Below, in pieces: positions 37,896-50,838 of a DNA stretch of 64,000 nt (its first letter is position 1; each line of letters starts with the position of its first letter). The notes beneath the pieces are model-generated. The model did no database searches. It saw only the letters and a program-made list of their open reading frames with translations, and was not told where the DNA came from. This DNA comes from Nymphaea colorata (lineage: Eukaryota > Streptophyta > Magnoliopsida > Nymphaeales > Nymphaeaceae), in NCBI RefSeq assembly GCF_008831285.2, contig NC_045146.1, forward strand, positions 22,585,703 through 22,649,702. The letters are read 5' to 3'. Position numbers and translations under genes: made by a program.

Positions 37896-40800
37896 CTAAT
37901 GACCAAAATGTCTCCTGCAAAGAGGGCAAGTCCCGTGCCTGGCAAGCCAAGCATCTACACAAGGAAGATGGAAGGTGTGGGAGCAAAGAGGCAGCTTCCT
38001 TATGTCCTCTCCTTGTTGGAAATCCTTCACATCCACACACAAGAAAGAAAGGAATCATTTTAGCCACAACGAGACAACAATCTGCACATAAAGTTACATC
38101 ACAAAATCTAATTGTCGTGAAAATGATCTCACTGTTCTTCTATTCTTTAAAATCAGTTTGTGCCATAGGATTTCATGTCTAGGGTATCTGTTTTCGTAAG
38201 TTCAATTTGTGCCAACCTATAAAAGCTATCAAACAGGACACTTAATAGAATGAGATACAAAAAGCTAGATTTTTGAAAAATCTTTATTATGATACGATAC
38301 TTAAATTTTCCACACATAAAATATTATATAAAACCAAAGAAAGATTTGCATAATGAGGTGGTTTTTAGTTGTTGTGCACACAAGGAACTCATAAAAGCTA
38401 GCTAAGTGCTTGAAATCAATAATAGTCTACGTTTTGATGATCTCCTATGAGATCCGAGGCTGATCTCAAATCTGCATTAAACAACAAGTTGGGTTGCTTT
38501 ATTTACCAACATATAATGATCCATGGATCTAATTTTATGCTTTAATATTTATCATTACCATCTGGGGGCGTTTTTGTTTACTTCGGATGCGAAATCCATG
38601 CATCTGACATTGATCTGACCTGACATGCTTTTGCTAATATGGCAAAAACCCCATGCTAAAATCTATGGTTCATCGGATCTTAAGTCAAACCTACGATTCA
38701 AATCTTTACTTTACTTTACTTTTTTTGTATGGAGAAAAAGTCAAGAGTGGGAGAGTTTGATTGTAAATTCGTGGCTTTTAAATCCTGAGGATCTCAAATC
38801 CGAGGCTATCAAACGTACCCCTCCCCTCATAGTAGTGTGTTATATCAAACCAAATCTCCTTATTATAAATGCAATCTCACCTAACTTCCTAACCTCAAAA
38901 TGCCAGAACCACCCACAACTCACCCAATATTAAAAAATCATAAACCAACTCGGTATAAGAACATGGCACACAAATTGGTAGGTTAATGTATGAAGTCTGC
39001 ACCTTGCAGTCTTCCAAAGTCTTTGAAGTTATAAATGCCCACGATTCCGAAACGGACCACAAGGGCTTTCAAGTCCAAGTTGATCCAAAACTAAAGTCAA
39101 TCTTATGGTTCACATCCTTTGCCACAAGTGAAAATAAATGGGGAGTTGTTTTCCCTTTTATAAAATGAATATAAAAATCATAATGGGATGCAAGTAGTGA
39201 GTGGAAAGTAAGGATGCTGAAACTCCTAAACGCCATCTTAGAGACAAAACGATTTTTTCAAAAGGGCATAAATAACGTCTTCATAAAAAACATCGTTTTG
39301 ATTTTAAAAACTGACTAAAAAAACTAGGTTTTTACATGACTTGGTTCTCATAAAGTTTAAGAATATCATCTAAGCGCAGCTTTTAGTTCTCGTGAGATAA
39401 CTTTTTTAAGAATATTATCTAAACACAACCTAAAACCGTGTTTAGATGACACTACAAAGTGCCGCTTTGGAGTGTTTGAGTGACATCAAATCTAGGTTTA
39501 AGACAAACCCAATTTTGACAAAACCTAGTTTTCAAAAAGAAGTAAAGAACTCGCCCGCTTTGCTTTTAAATTACTCAAACTGGTTTTAAAAAACGATTAA
39601 AAACCATTTATATTACTCATCATTTATATTCACAACACTAGTTTTTATGAAACTGTCATCCAAACATACCCTAAGTCTTTAAAAATCAGGTTTCCTCTAA
39701 TTCTATTGCGTAAACTCTACATTATAATGTTCTCTCTTTAAAAAAATCAGGTTTCCTCTAATTCTATTGCGTAAACTCTACAATAATGTTCTCTCTTTAA
39801 AAAAATCAGGTTTCCTCTAATTCTTTTGCGTAAACTCTACAATAATGTTGTCCCCATAAATGGTGGTTGAAGGTTACTCTTCTACTACCTACAAGTCATT
39901 CAGGGAAACAAATCCCAAAAAAAAAAACCTGATTAGTTAACAAGCAAACACAATTCCTACTGCCAGTTATTTCAAATCTACCTATGAAAACCAGAAGAAG
40001 AAGAAGAAGAAGAAGAAGAAGAAGAAGAGAAAACATGTTTGATCTTGAATTCTTCTTTTGTTGGCAAGTTTTAACTAACCTGCAAGCATATGGCACAAGT
40101 TGGAGTGCTACCATCCTTTTGTGTCACATCAAAATTGGCTCTGCCCAGCTGCTGGAGGGCTAATAAAGATAGCCCATTTGGAAGGGTCTCAGTATCGAAT
40201 ATGTCTCGGGGCTCCTCCAGATCATTCTCCTGCATTTAACAATTATGCAGACTTAGTGCCAGTGCAGAGAATTTTCCCTAAAAAGCAAGGGTGTATCAGA
40301 AAGAGTTGCATTTAGGGCACCGCACACCTGTCTTGGTAGAGTTGCGTAAATTGCTTGAGTCACTCGTTCTTGTACTATTTTTCTGCTCACGTAGCCACAA
40401 GAAAATTTTATCTGCACTTTCCAAGGCTGTAACTTAGTTCTATTTGGCAATGGGAGATTAGAGAAGATAAATATAAACATAAAGAAAGATCAATCATTTG
40501 CGTCGTGTTTGATTGCATAGATAAGAAGTATGAGAACCACAGACATCTGCACCGTACGGGCAGACAGTTTTTTTTTCCTGTATTTTCAGTCGGATTTGGA
40601 AGAATTCGACTGAAAATTGAAATTTTTGCACCTGGATTTATTGTTCCGGCAATCAAATATTGTTCTAAATGACAATGATTAGTATTTACTTGGGGGAGAT
40701 AAACCCTGGAGAGATCAATGCGAAGAGCCCAAACCACCAAACCTTATTAAACCTTTCTAAGACAATAACTATTAGGAGGCAAATAATTTATCATGTCAAT

Positions 40801-43503
40801 AATGAAAATCTGCAACTAGAAGTCCCTTAGTTTCCCTGTTTTCTTCAAAGCTAATAGTATCATGGCTTGAATGTACTATAAAATCATGCGACTATATCCA
40901 AATCATTCCTTATTGATCTTCTTTTCCAAGGTACCCAATGAAGCTCTCCAGCAAAGAGTGCCGTCTTGCTCTTCACATGAAGAGATGGTAACATCTAACC
41001 AGGTCCAACATGAGCCATTAATGATTTAATTTAATTATTAAGTATATGTGCTCCTTAATTACTCAGTTGGCAGTCCTAAGGGGTTGAGCGTAGCTGGTTG
41101 GACCGATAGCACATAAGATGTTGTTCACTAGTTTCATAGGTGACAAAGTCTCTCGGCCCGAGTACAGTTTCCTTAGGTCATGAACACAAAAATCTTGGCA
41201 AACAAAGAAGGTATTGAGATAGGACAAGTTCCAATTGACTGCCCAAGTAAGAAACTTTCCTCGACAAATGTCGGTCCGGGGAAGTTGAACTTGTCTTGCG
41301 ACGACGGGTCGAGCTGTCGATCTCTGATTGGTCTACCACCACTTGAAAGTAATATTTGAAGTTGCCAGATCTTGTTCCCATGAATTATGTTATAGGGAAA
41401 AGAAGGTTGCAGGTGAGCTCACATGAAGCCCACATTTGAATGAAAGTCAGAAAAATTGGTAGGAAAGTCATTTTCTTCAACATGTGGACTGCAAATTGAG
41501 TGGTTGAGGCTTGAGCCCATAGATAAAAATCCTGCAGCGCCCTCCTTTTCCTCCTCTTTATTTCAAAAGACACTGGTTTTGAAACCCAGACTGTAGATGA
41601 TGTCGGCGTCAGTCACCTAACCGTAGTCTTTTAAGCTTGGCACCACTAGAAGGTAATTTTTTTTTTTTTTAATATTTGACGGAGTGCGAACAACCTATAC
41701 AAATGTGAAAAAGTTTTCATGTTCTACAGTAAAATTCCTGTGCATCAAACGCGCCCTTAAAGATTAAGATGATTTAGATCCATCATCATCTACCTGAATC
41801 CAACCCACTTCATTTTGCCCTTGGATCTTGTAATCTGGGGCTAGTGCCGTATGTATTCGTAATCGATATGGGTCGATACACACCGATACTGATGCATGGA
41901 TCTGTGATCGGATCCACTTGGGCCTTTTTTTTTTTTTCCCTTGAATGGAGAGTTTGAGATGATACTAACCACTAAGAGTAAAGTGCCTCTGGATTGAGAT
42001 GGGTGGGAGTTCAAGAAGGCAAGAAAGGAGTCCAGTATCTCCATTGCAAGTATGGCACCAGAGAGGGCTCCAACGCCAATCCCATGAAGGAAGCCCATGT
42101 TCTCATCTTTGCCTCCCAGTATGACAACCAATGCTCCAATGATCGAGCCCACTGCAACCAAAATGTTAAAAAAAAAAAATGTGTGTTAGTTTCTAATTTG
42201 CAGGTTTACAAGGTCCAAATATCGATAATATATAATATTTTTTTCTTTTTGAGTTTTGAACAGTTGATCTATGTTTGCTTAGCAATATAAAAGAGATGGG
42301 GAGATTTCGCTTTCCAATGGGCACAGAGGGTCTTCCCCAAGACTTATAACATTACTAAAAAAGGGGGTCTGGTAAACTTGTCTTGCGCAAACAAGAGATA
42401 ATAAAATAATGCCCCACTTGCAGGCAAATCGAGGCACCATAGATGTCATCTATCGTCAAGTTTATTCCACACAAAGACTCATCCTACAATTCCATGTTGT
42501 AAAAACTGGGTTCCTGAATGGAAGAAGTGCAAATCTTGCAAAATAAAATATTATTTTGAATATATATATATATATACTGACAAGTCACGCTGAAAGCAAA
42601 TTCCGATGGGGCCCATCCGGATCCGACTCTGCTGACGCTCAACAGCATCTAAGAACTCGGTTCGGATCTTTAAAATTTGGATCCAATTAAAAAGATGTGG
42701 TTCTATAGATAGATACTAAGCAGATCGACCTCCAATATATGTATTTCCCCTTTTCCATCTCCAGAAAAGTTGAATGCATTCAAGAAGGGCACAGAATCGA
42801 ATCTAGTGAACCCAAATATAGCAGGACGCTTGTACCATATCCGATCCATTTTGCAGCGCTGGTTGATTCAGAAACCCCTGAGTCCCTGACTTGAACAACC
42901 GATCGATCATGTACGTTTTTTTTTTTTATAAGAAAGGCTTTTGGAAAAAAAGATGAACAGACATTGGTAGGTGTTTTTTCAATGTGCATATTTATTTCTA
43001 CGTTCAGAAACAACTAAAAAATTCTAAAACTGCAGAAAAGATCTCCCGGACGCTGCAAAATTTCTCAAACTCACCGAAGAACCCGTCAATGTCTGAGATC
43101 ATCATCATTTTCATGATCAAAGCAATAATCAGAAACGACAATCATTGATTCATCGTCAGAGCTCCGCCCGCCCCCCCAAAAGCGGCAGAAACCGGTGAAG
43201 GGCAGCTCCGATTACCCTTCCCCCGTGCAGGGGCCGCCGTTTTCGACGGAGATTCGACGATCAAAACCACGAAGCGAAGCGGAGGCCAATGCCGACGGAA
43301 AGGACAGAAACAACGAAGACGGAAACAGAAGAAGAAGGGGGGAAGAGAGGAGAAGCAATTAACACATCACCTGTAACGAAAACGCAAGTCAGAAGGGCGT
43401 AGATGATCTTCCTCAGAACCGAAATCAGAGCACCGCCGACGCCATCTCTCTGTCTGCTCCCTGCCACGAAGATTGACGAAAGGAAAGTGGGAGGACTCTC
43501 CAT
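37896..43503 (-). CDS. NEP1-interacting protein-like RING-H2 membrane E3 ligase, five exons
   Basis: Minus-strand exons: 43503-43371, 42151-41970, 40411-40328, 40229-40080 and 38024-37896, giving 225 residues, close to Arabidopsis NIP1/NIP2. All junctions are GT-AG and in phase. The N-terminal half is hydrophobic and Gly-rich ([50 protein letters not shown]), as in NIP proteins that sit in plastid or endomembranes. [10 protein letters not shown] segment aligns in position with the family's VRERIGPAM. The C-terminal RING-H2 starts at CAICLQ (about 178) and ends [14 protein letters not shown]. The ligand order C-x2-C-x15-C-x-H-x2-H-x2-C-x10-C-x2-C is complete. Start: an in-frame ATG 36 bases upstream lies close to the TATA-like box, so the one at 43503 (MESPPTF) is more likely. 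The RING itself is split by intron 4. Confidence 0.9.
38564..38827. mobile_element. Short TIR element (MITE), imperfect ends
   Basis: The left end reads gggggcgtttttgtttacttc ggat; the reverse complement of the right end reads gaggggaggggtacgtttg, then atagcctcggat. The two agree over about 30 bases with gaps. The left terminus resembles that of the 19361-20712 element, so they may belong to related families. No target duplication is evident. Confidence 0.45.
39676..39850. repeat. Three tandem copies of a 59-bp unit
   Basis: Units start at 39676, 39735 and 39794. Each contains tcaggtttcctctaattct and gcgtaaactctac. Differences are one or two substitutions and small indels in the A tract, so the copies are fairly young. 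They lie inside intron 4 of the RING-H2 gene. Confidence 0.9.
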
Positions 43504-43550
43504 CGCTTCGCTCTCAGGCTGGTGCAGGGCAAAGATCACGGAGAATTGCG

Positions 43551-43558
43551 TATTTAAA
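43551..43558 (-). promoter_or_regulatory. TATA-like box of the RING-H2 gene
   Basis: The minus strand reads TTTAAATA, about 50 bases upstream of the start codon at 43503, next to a GA/CT microsatellite (43558-43585). A start of transcription about 30 bases downstream would exclude the upstream in-frame ATG at 43539. This is inferred from motif and spacing. Confidence 0.45.
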
Positions 43559-43589
43559 GAGAGAGAGAGAGAGAGCGAGCGAGACTTGT

Positions 43590-46500
43590 CCGGATAGATA
43601 GACTTCGTGGAGAAGGAAACAAAAGGGAAAGAGCACCAACCCCTTCACCCTCCATTGTTCCAAAGCAAACACGGTCTTTATTAAGAGCGGCGATGCAGAA
43701 AGTCATCCTCATCCATGGCCCAATAAACTATTCAAAGCGCCATCAGCCATCAATGTTCCGGAATTTCGTTTCCTTCAAAACAAAAGAGAGAGAGAGAGAG
43801 AGAAAAAAAAAAGTCCAATTCTGATCAACGGCCTATAACCGATCATCCGGACGAGATGGGATCTCGACCGTGGGTCCCGTAGAGAGAGAACCTCGGGGCT
43901 GTTTTGAAATAAACAAAGAGAAGACGCTGAGAGAGAGGGTTGACGATGGGGAGGCAACGTCCCTTTCGGAAGAGCGGCTCTCGTGCTTCTCTGATAACTT
44001 GTTCGAGTTGGTAAGCTCTGAAATTTAATTGGCATTTGAATCTCAATCTCTGTCACGTTCTGGAATTCATTTATGCTTTGCTTAGAGATTAATTAAATAA
44101 GAACTTGACGCCATAATCTCTCAAAGGAAGAACCTTCCGCGATCTTAGCTGTGATCAACGAAGCGATTGTCAAAGTTTTAAAAGTTTGTCTCTCCTTGAT
44201 TTCGAGAAAGAAAAAAAAATCCAGATTATCTTCTATGGATGGATTTTTAGTTTCTTCTTTCATTTGTGTTCGCACCCGAAGAGCTCGATGTCGAGGTAAC
44301 TGACTTTAAGGTTGTGTTTGATTGCCTCAGATTTTAGATATGAAGTCTGATCACCCCGCTTTCCGTCCGTCTTAATATTTAGGGTTTTGATCAAGATTTT
44401 ACTTTTCCTCCCATTTTAAATTAGACCTATTATCAATGTAAAAAAGGTAAATAAGGATTTTATGTATGGATTTTACCACTAATCTTTTGTCACATAAGTA
44501 AATAAAAACATGAGACATCAAATTTATAGATTTCAAATATGAGGCCCGCTTACTCTCCCATATTATAAGAGTTCCTTGGTAAAACAATTTCATGGCACCA
44601 AATATGCACATGAATAACGGTTGTTTTATTGAGATCGTCGGTCCCCCCTCGTACCGAACATCATGAGATAATTAGTCTCATTTTTAATGAGAGGAATGTT
44701 AAAAGATACATAATAATGCACTTAGAACCTCTTTACCTTGTTGAAAAGACAAACACTTAAGTTTTGAACCATATTAAAAAAATATATATCAACTTTTGTC
44801 AATTAACTTTAGGTTATTATTAACTTAGGCTGGGACGTTAATGTCACAAACGAACCAAAGTGCTCTCAATACGCCTTTAACCCTACCAATAATGTTAAAC
44901 ACATAATTAAATACTATATTCAAACAAGTTATCCTTTATTAATATCTAGGATAATTTTTTGAATTTTTTTCTTAATTATTAATCATGCAAATTGAAGCAT
45001 AATTAATTGTATTAACAATAAGAAGTCTTTATATTTTACAGGAACAACTCCGCACTTCATTAATGTAGCCTTCTGGGTTTCCAAGATAGCAGAGTTCAAT
45101 TAAATTCCTTTTCCCTAATTGGTGGCATTCATTTTAAGAAATTCAAAATGTCGTCTTTTTGAATTAAGTACTTACAAAATGCTGGCAAAATTTTAAAAAT
45201 CAGAAACTACTGACAAAATATTAAAATGATAAAACAATACCACTCATATGAATTAAACTACTGATTCTCACATCTTTGGTTGCTTATCCTGGTAGGCACT
45301 TAATAGGTCGCTTATTATACAATGGAACATTTTCCATGTCTTTTCTTTTAGTTCCGTTCCCTAATTGTATAATCACTTATGAGATTGTTCTCTAGCAAGT
45401 CATACACATCTTTTTCTGCATTTAGGTTGGGCAAGTAGGAGGGCTATCCACCCTCGAATGAGAGCCGCACTCTCTTTTTTTTTTTCCAAGGTTTAGAGTT
45501 GCGTCAATATTAAACGATGAAATCTCCACACACTTCAACTTTTTTTTTTTAAGGGTGAGTGGTTCATTACACCGCCCTTAAAGGCGCCACTGCCCCTCTC
45601 TGCCTACTTTTTTGTGCTCACAAAGCATGCTTCAGAACCTTTTACAATTCAAATGTAGAATGTACTAGAACGTGACAATGACCACTCCAAGATTCAAACG
45701 TGAGTCCTTACAGGAGTCTGACCACCTTGTCGCCTAGTACACTACCACTCTTTCGAGCTAACGTACTTCAACTTGCATGTAAAAATCCACCACCCCTTTC
45801 GAACGTGAAATTATTTTGTGCCTTAATTACTAGCATCATCAAAATAATGTTAGGTCATAAGAGGTGGGAGCCCTTAATTCTCCAAATTAATGACATGAGC
45901 GTGAATCGAAAGTCAACAAATTGAGAAAGGTGCAACTCAAGAAGGATTTTTTTTTAGGAAGTCAATGACAATAAAGTTTGAAACTAATTTGTTTAAGATT
46001 ATTATTATTAAGTAGATTGTTGTTACAAGAAATGATTTATTTTGTGAACAAACTTTTTCCTGTATTGTTCGAGGCGGCTTCCCATCTTATGTAATTCGAT
46101 ATAGTGTACCAATTTTCTGATAATTGTCAAAACAAGTGCTTTCGTTCATTAATCATAATCCTAAAACTATAAAACTCTTTAGTTTTGGAAACCATGCAGA
46201 CACTTGATTGTATGATCACATTTGCTAAGATGTCAGACTTTACTTTAAGTACATTTTATCAATTTGTTACAATTCATTGCTCATTTGAAGAAATTCAAAG
46301 TGTAAACCTTTTCTATCACACGTGATAAGTTGAAAGAGAGCAGTAGGATGAAATATTCTTCTTGTATATCTAGAAAATGGTAAAAAGACCATTTAAAAAT
46401 TTTGTATTAGAAACAATAAATAATATATTTATATATTTGAACATGTTTACTAATGAATTAACGTGCTTATCTTTGTACCAATTATGCAAAATACTGATAA

Positions 46501-49500
46501 ATTAAGTTGTGACAAATTTAAATCATTCATTGCACCTCATGCACCTTAAGTTATCAGGAATCCAACAATTTGTTTTTTTTTTAAGAAAAACTCATTATTT
46601 GGCTTTTATTTAAAAAAAAAAAAAAAGAGTTAGCTTTGCCGTGCACGATGGCACACGTACTTTAACACTATTTTGTATTGCACTATTTTTTTTCTAAAGA
46701 AATTGACCCAAATTATATATCGTTTTCTTCTTCCTAAATATCATCAAAGGGGCCATTATGAAAAATAATTTTGTTAAATGTTAGACAAATTAACAATTAA
46801 GAGTGCATTTGGACTATAATAACCAAGGCCATGTCTTCAAGAGTCTTTTTGCATTTCTAACTTTATTTCATTTAAACCTTATATGTTTCGTCATTAAAGA
46901 AGTTCGCCACTAGTAGCTCAAGTCTATCAAGATTTCGTGGGTAAGCTACATGGAATGCCTAGTACCATCGTGTGTGATCGCGATTCCATCTTCCTCAGTT
47001 CTTTTTGGCGCGAATATATGCGTATGGCCGGGACAACCATTCACTTCAGCACTGCGAACCACCCACAAACCGATGGTCAAAGTGAGGTGGCGAACCGCAT
47101 TTTGGAGACCTACTTGCGATGCTATGCAAGAGAGCGGCCGAACACATGGGTTCGGCATTTGTCTTGGGCTGAATGGTCATATTGGTTTTTCATGATCATA
47201 GAATGACCAAATTATTTAATTGGTGAATCTTTTGTAAGTAAATTGTCATAAATGATATATTAATATTTCATTTTTTTTCTATGGAATAAGTGTACTTTAA
47301 TTTGAAGATGACGCACTATGGATTGAAGCTTATTTTGATGAATTGTTCAAACTGCGACTTTTCGATTATGGGCAGAAGGTTGGTGAAAACCTTTACTATC
47401 AGAAACTGAATTCAAAATATTAAAAATAATAAAATAATGTGTCTATGTGCATTGTATCATGTTCTGTATTCTATATAGATGGTACATGATCTCTTTTTGA
47501 CTTACTATAAAGACAAAATGGTAGTTAATTATAGATAAGTATAAAATGGTTCATTGCACCTTAAGCAGCTTATGCAATTGAAAATGAAATCATTTTTCTT
47601 GTTTTTAATTATGCCGTGTAAATACAACGCACCACATACACTTCACATCTTGTCATCATTTTGTATTTACATGTTTTTTAAAGCAAATGGTTCATAATGT
47701 ATAGTGTGTTTAACATACTCAGAATCAAGAAATTTTAGAATCGAAATGCTTATTTTTAAGAAATTGATATTATTAAACAAATAGAGTATTGTGTTTCCGA
47801 AATTAAGAAATTAAAACCTGAAATTTTGATTCAATCCCCGTTTAAGAAGAAATTTTGATTCTGGAATTTTCATTCTTGAATCAAAATTCCAAACCATCAA
47901 ACGCCCCTAACAGTTAAGCGTAAAGGATCTCTAGATTTTTAATGATGTTGAATCTACCTAGACCCTTGTTCTCAACTTTTTTCATCTTATTTAGCTAATT
48001 TGAATCTAATTTGTATATGCATATTCGTTTACCTTGTGGAAATATTGTTAATGTATGAGGAGAGATAATTTAAAGAAACAAAAAACTTTTCGAAAAGTAA
48101 TTCGGAATAAATGTTGCAATTTTGCAAATTTGTAATATTTTACTAATCCTAAGTAGACATGGTTGTTACCATCAATTTGTAATAATGTAAAACGTTTTAA
48201 TGTACCCATTTTATTTCCAAGAAGATAGACATTAACTTGAAGTCGATTTGATAACTATAAGACCGCTTATATATTATTCATCCCGAAAAATTAATTAAAT
48301 TAGGGTATAAGGTTGGTGTGCTTATATAAACTACCGACAAACTATATTAAGAAGGACAAAATAATACACGGATGTGTTCTACCATACTACTACTTGGTAT
48401 ATTTGGTCTCTTCTCACCTAATACAGATATATATAATTTTGTTAGTATTTCATTATATAGATTTGGACCACATTCATGCACCTAATTAACCTGATGTAAT
48501 CAATAATGCAGATTTTTTTTTTTAAAAAAAAAATATTCTCCATCAAGACGACATGTCACATGATTCCAAAACATATCGACATTATTTTGTACATTATTAT
48601 TTTTAATTTTTTCTGGAAGCATGGATCATGTTAGAGGAACCGCTAACAAATTGTTATCAATGATCTCTCCTAATTAATTTAATGCACCGCTTGAGCTTGG
48701 CTCCACTTCAAATTTAAAAAAAAAATCACATGTAAATTAAAAAAAAATTTGTTTTATACAAAAAATTTGAAAAATGACATTTCGGCCTTGGTCAAAATTT
48801 AGAAACTTTAATTCGACTCGCCTCATGAAAAATTTATGCTGCCCTTATAAACAAAGAAAGGATGTATGTTTGATCCACAAATTTGATTTTTTTTTTTTCT
48901 AATTCTTTAGCCAATGAAAATGAGTGTGCCTACTAAAATTTTCCATGACCATATACTTAAAACCACAATCAAGGCTCCAGACTTTGGATTGCAAAGAGAA
49001 GTCAAACACGGGCAGGAAAGTCTCTGTATTCATAATCCTGAAGGGTAAAAAATCAGCAAGAGATTAGAGTGGATGTTGTGTTCATTCATGGTAGTAGGTG
49101 TTTAATGTATGCCGAAATTAAAAGATGTCAACACAAAGGATTGGAATCAGTTTATAATTCATCTCATGTTCACACACTTGGATCAAAACCCGGGTTCCAA
49201 TATAAAAGAAGCAAATCTAGACCATATCTGGGTCTGATTTTTAAATTCACTACTTTTATTTCCACATCCGAAGCAAAGCTGGCTTTTAAATATATAATCA
49301 TATAAGAACTATAAAAAAAAATGTGAACATTCGATATACGATATTCATTTGAAACTGAATCCTAATCCAAGTCTAAATCCGATATGATATTTACTTAAAT
49401 CCAGAAGTGATTGAGTTAATGATTTTTCAATTTTAACTCCAACCTGAATTTTTTTTAATAGGATATTATATTTCTTTTCATATCTGACTTTTTGGAGAAA

Positions 49501-50805
49501 TTCAGCCGGATATCCATCGAAATAAATCCTTGTTCTCGGAGTTTATAATTATTTGAGGATCCCCTTAAACTTATTAAGGGGAAAGTTTAAGTGTCACATG
49601 GGGAATGCTGCCCATATCAAATAAAATCTGAGTGGTTGAAAAATTAAAACAAGCGCGAATATTTATATGAGGAAGCCACGCGATCTTATTCTTCCGATTA
49701 TGCACATTAGAATATGAGCCCAGCGCCTGGCTACGTGGGTTGAACTATAATAAAGGATGAACAATCTGACCCAAATTCGCTTAACCCGTCATTAATTACT
49801 TTTTTTTTTTTTTTTAGAAAAATAAACTCCGGGATCATATAATTTGCAATATAATATGGTCTCTAGATCTCTTTGATCAACAATGTAGATTTGTTCCAGT
49901 ACGGCTCCATTGGGATCAATGAATAGCATGCCTCTTTAATAAATAAAAAAAGTTTAGATGAAACCCAAATGGTTTTGAGTAAAACGAATTCCAAATGTTA
50001 TTTTCTAAACGAAACAAATTATATAAAATTATTTAATTATAAAAAATAATCACACAATTGTTTTTTTCTTAAACATATAAGAAAGGTAAGAAGAGATAAG
50101 ATAGATGGTCGGTTAAAGCAAAGGCGAAGGAAAAGGGAAACGGCCAGGACCTTGGGTTTTTTTTAGATTTTAAAAATTTATATATAAATCTAAAAAAAAG
50201 TTTAATACATATAAAAAATTAAAAAAAATCTTTCAACTCTTGTTAAAATTTTATTTTAAAACTATATTTTGGTTCCTGCGACAAAAATTTTTTGACTCCA
50301 TATTTATGTCTTTAGGTTTATTTTTATGAGCATTATTTTTATGTGTCGTTACAGAAAACAATAAAAAGCTTGATAAAGTGAAGAACCATTTATTGACAGG
50401 TGTTAGCTGGCAAGATCTTGAAAATATCTTTTAGCAGCGCTACTTTCCAAACTTCCACCGACAGGGGTGACGCTTCCACCCAGCTGCTGCCGGTAAAGTG
50501 CATGGAACCCTAAATTTTGGCAAGGTATTCCCCCATGTTTTCTGACGCAGGAAATGACGTTATCTTCCTTTTGCGATACCACCTGCTCACATGTGGAGGC
50601 GAAAGATCTTACATAAGTGTTTTATATCTTAGCAATTTTTTTTTTCAAATATTCAATCACACAGATGAGGTCACAATGTCTAAGATCATCCAATCGGAAA
50701 TAAAATAATTAAGTTTAACATAAAAACAATATTTTATGTCTTAAAAAAACATCAGACAGCTGATTTTTGGACTCTTACCAAAATGAAACGCAACCCTTCA
50801 TTGCC

Positions 50806-50838
<33 letters not shown>

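Larger units (their letters stand above)
38025..40079 (-). other. Intron 4 of the RING-H2 gene, filled with MITE remnants
   Basis: The donor ttgcag|gttagt and acceptor gtgaag|gatttc join CAICLQ to DFQQGED. Its 2,055 bp hold the TIR element at 38564-38827, MITE-like ends near 39219-39430 and 39433-39675, a threefold 59-bp tandem repeat and an AAG/CTT run at 39993-40028. Confidence 0.8.

Noticed and set aside
43504-43539. Upstream in-frame ATG for the RING-H2 gene
   Set aside because: It lies about 15 bases from the TATA-like box, so it is probably not transcribed.
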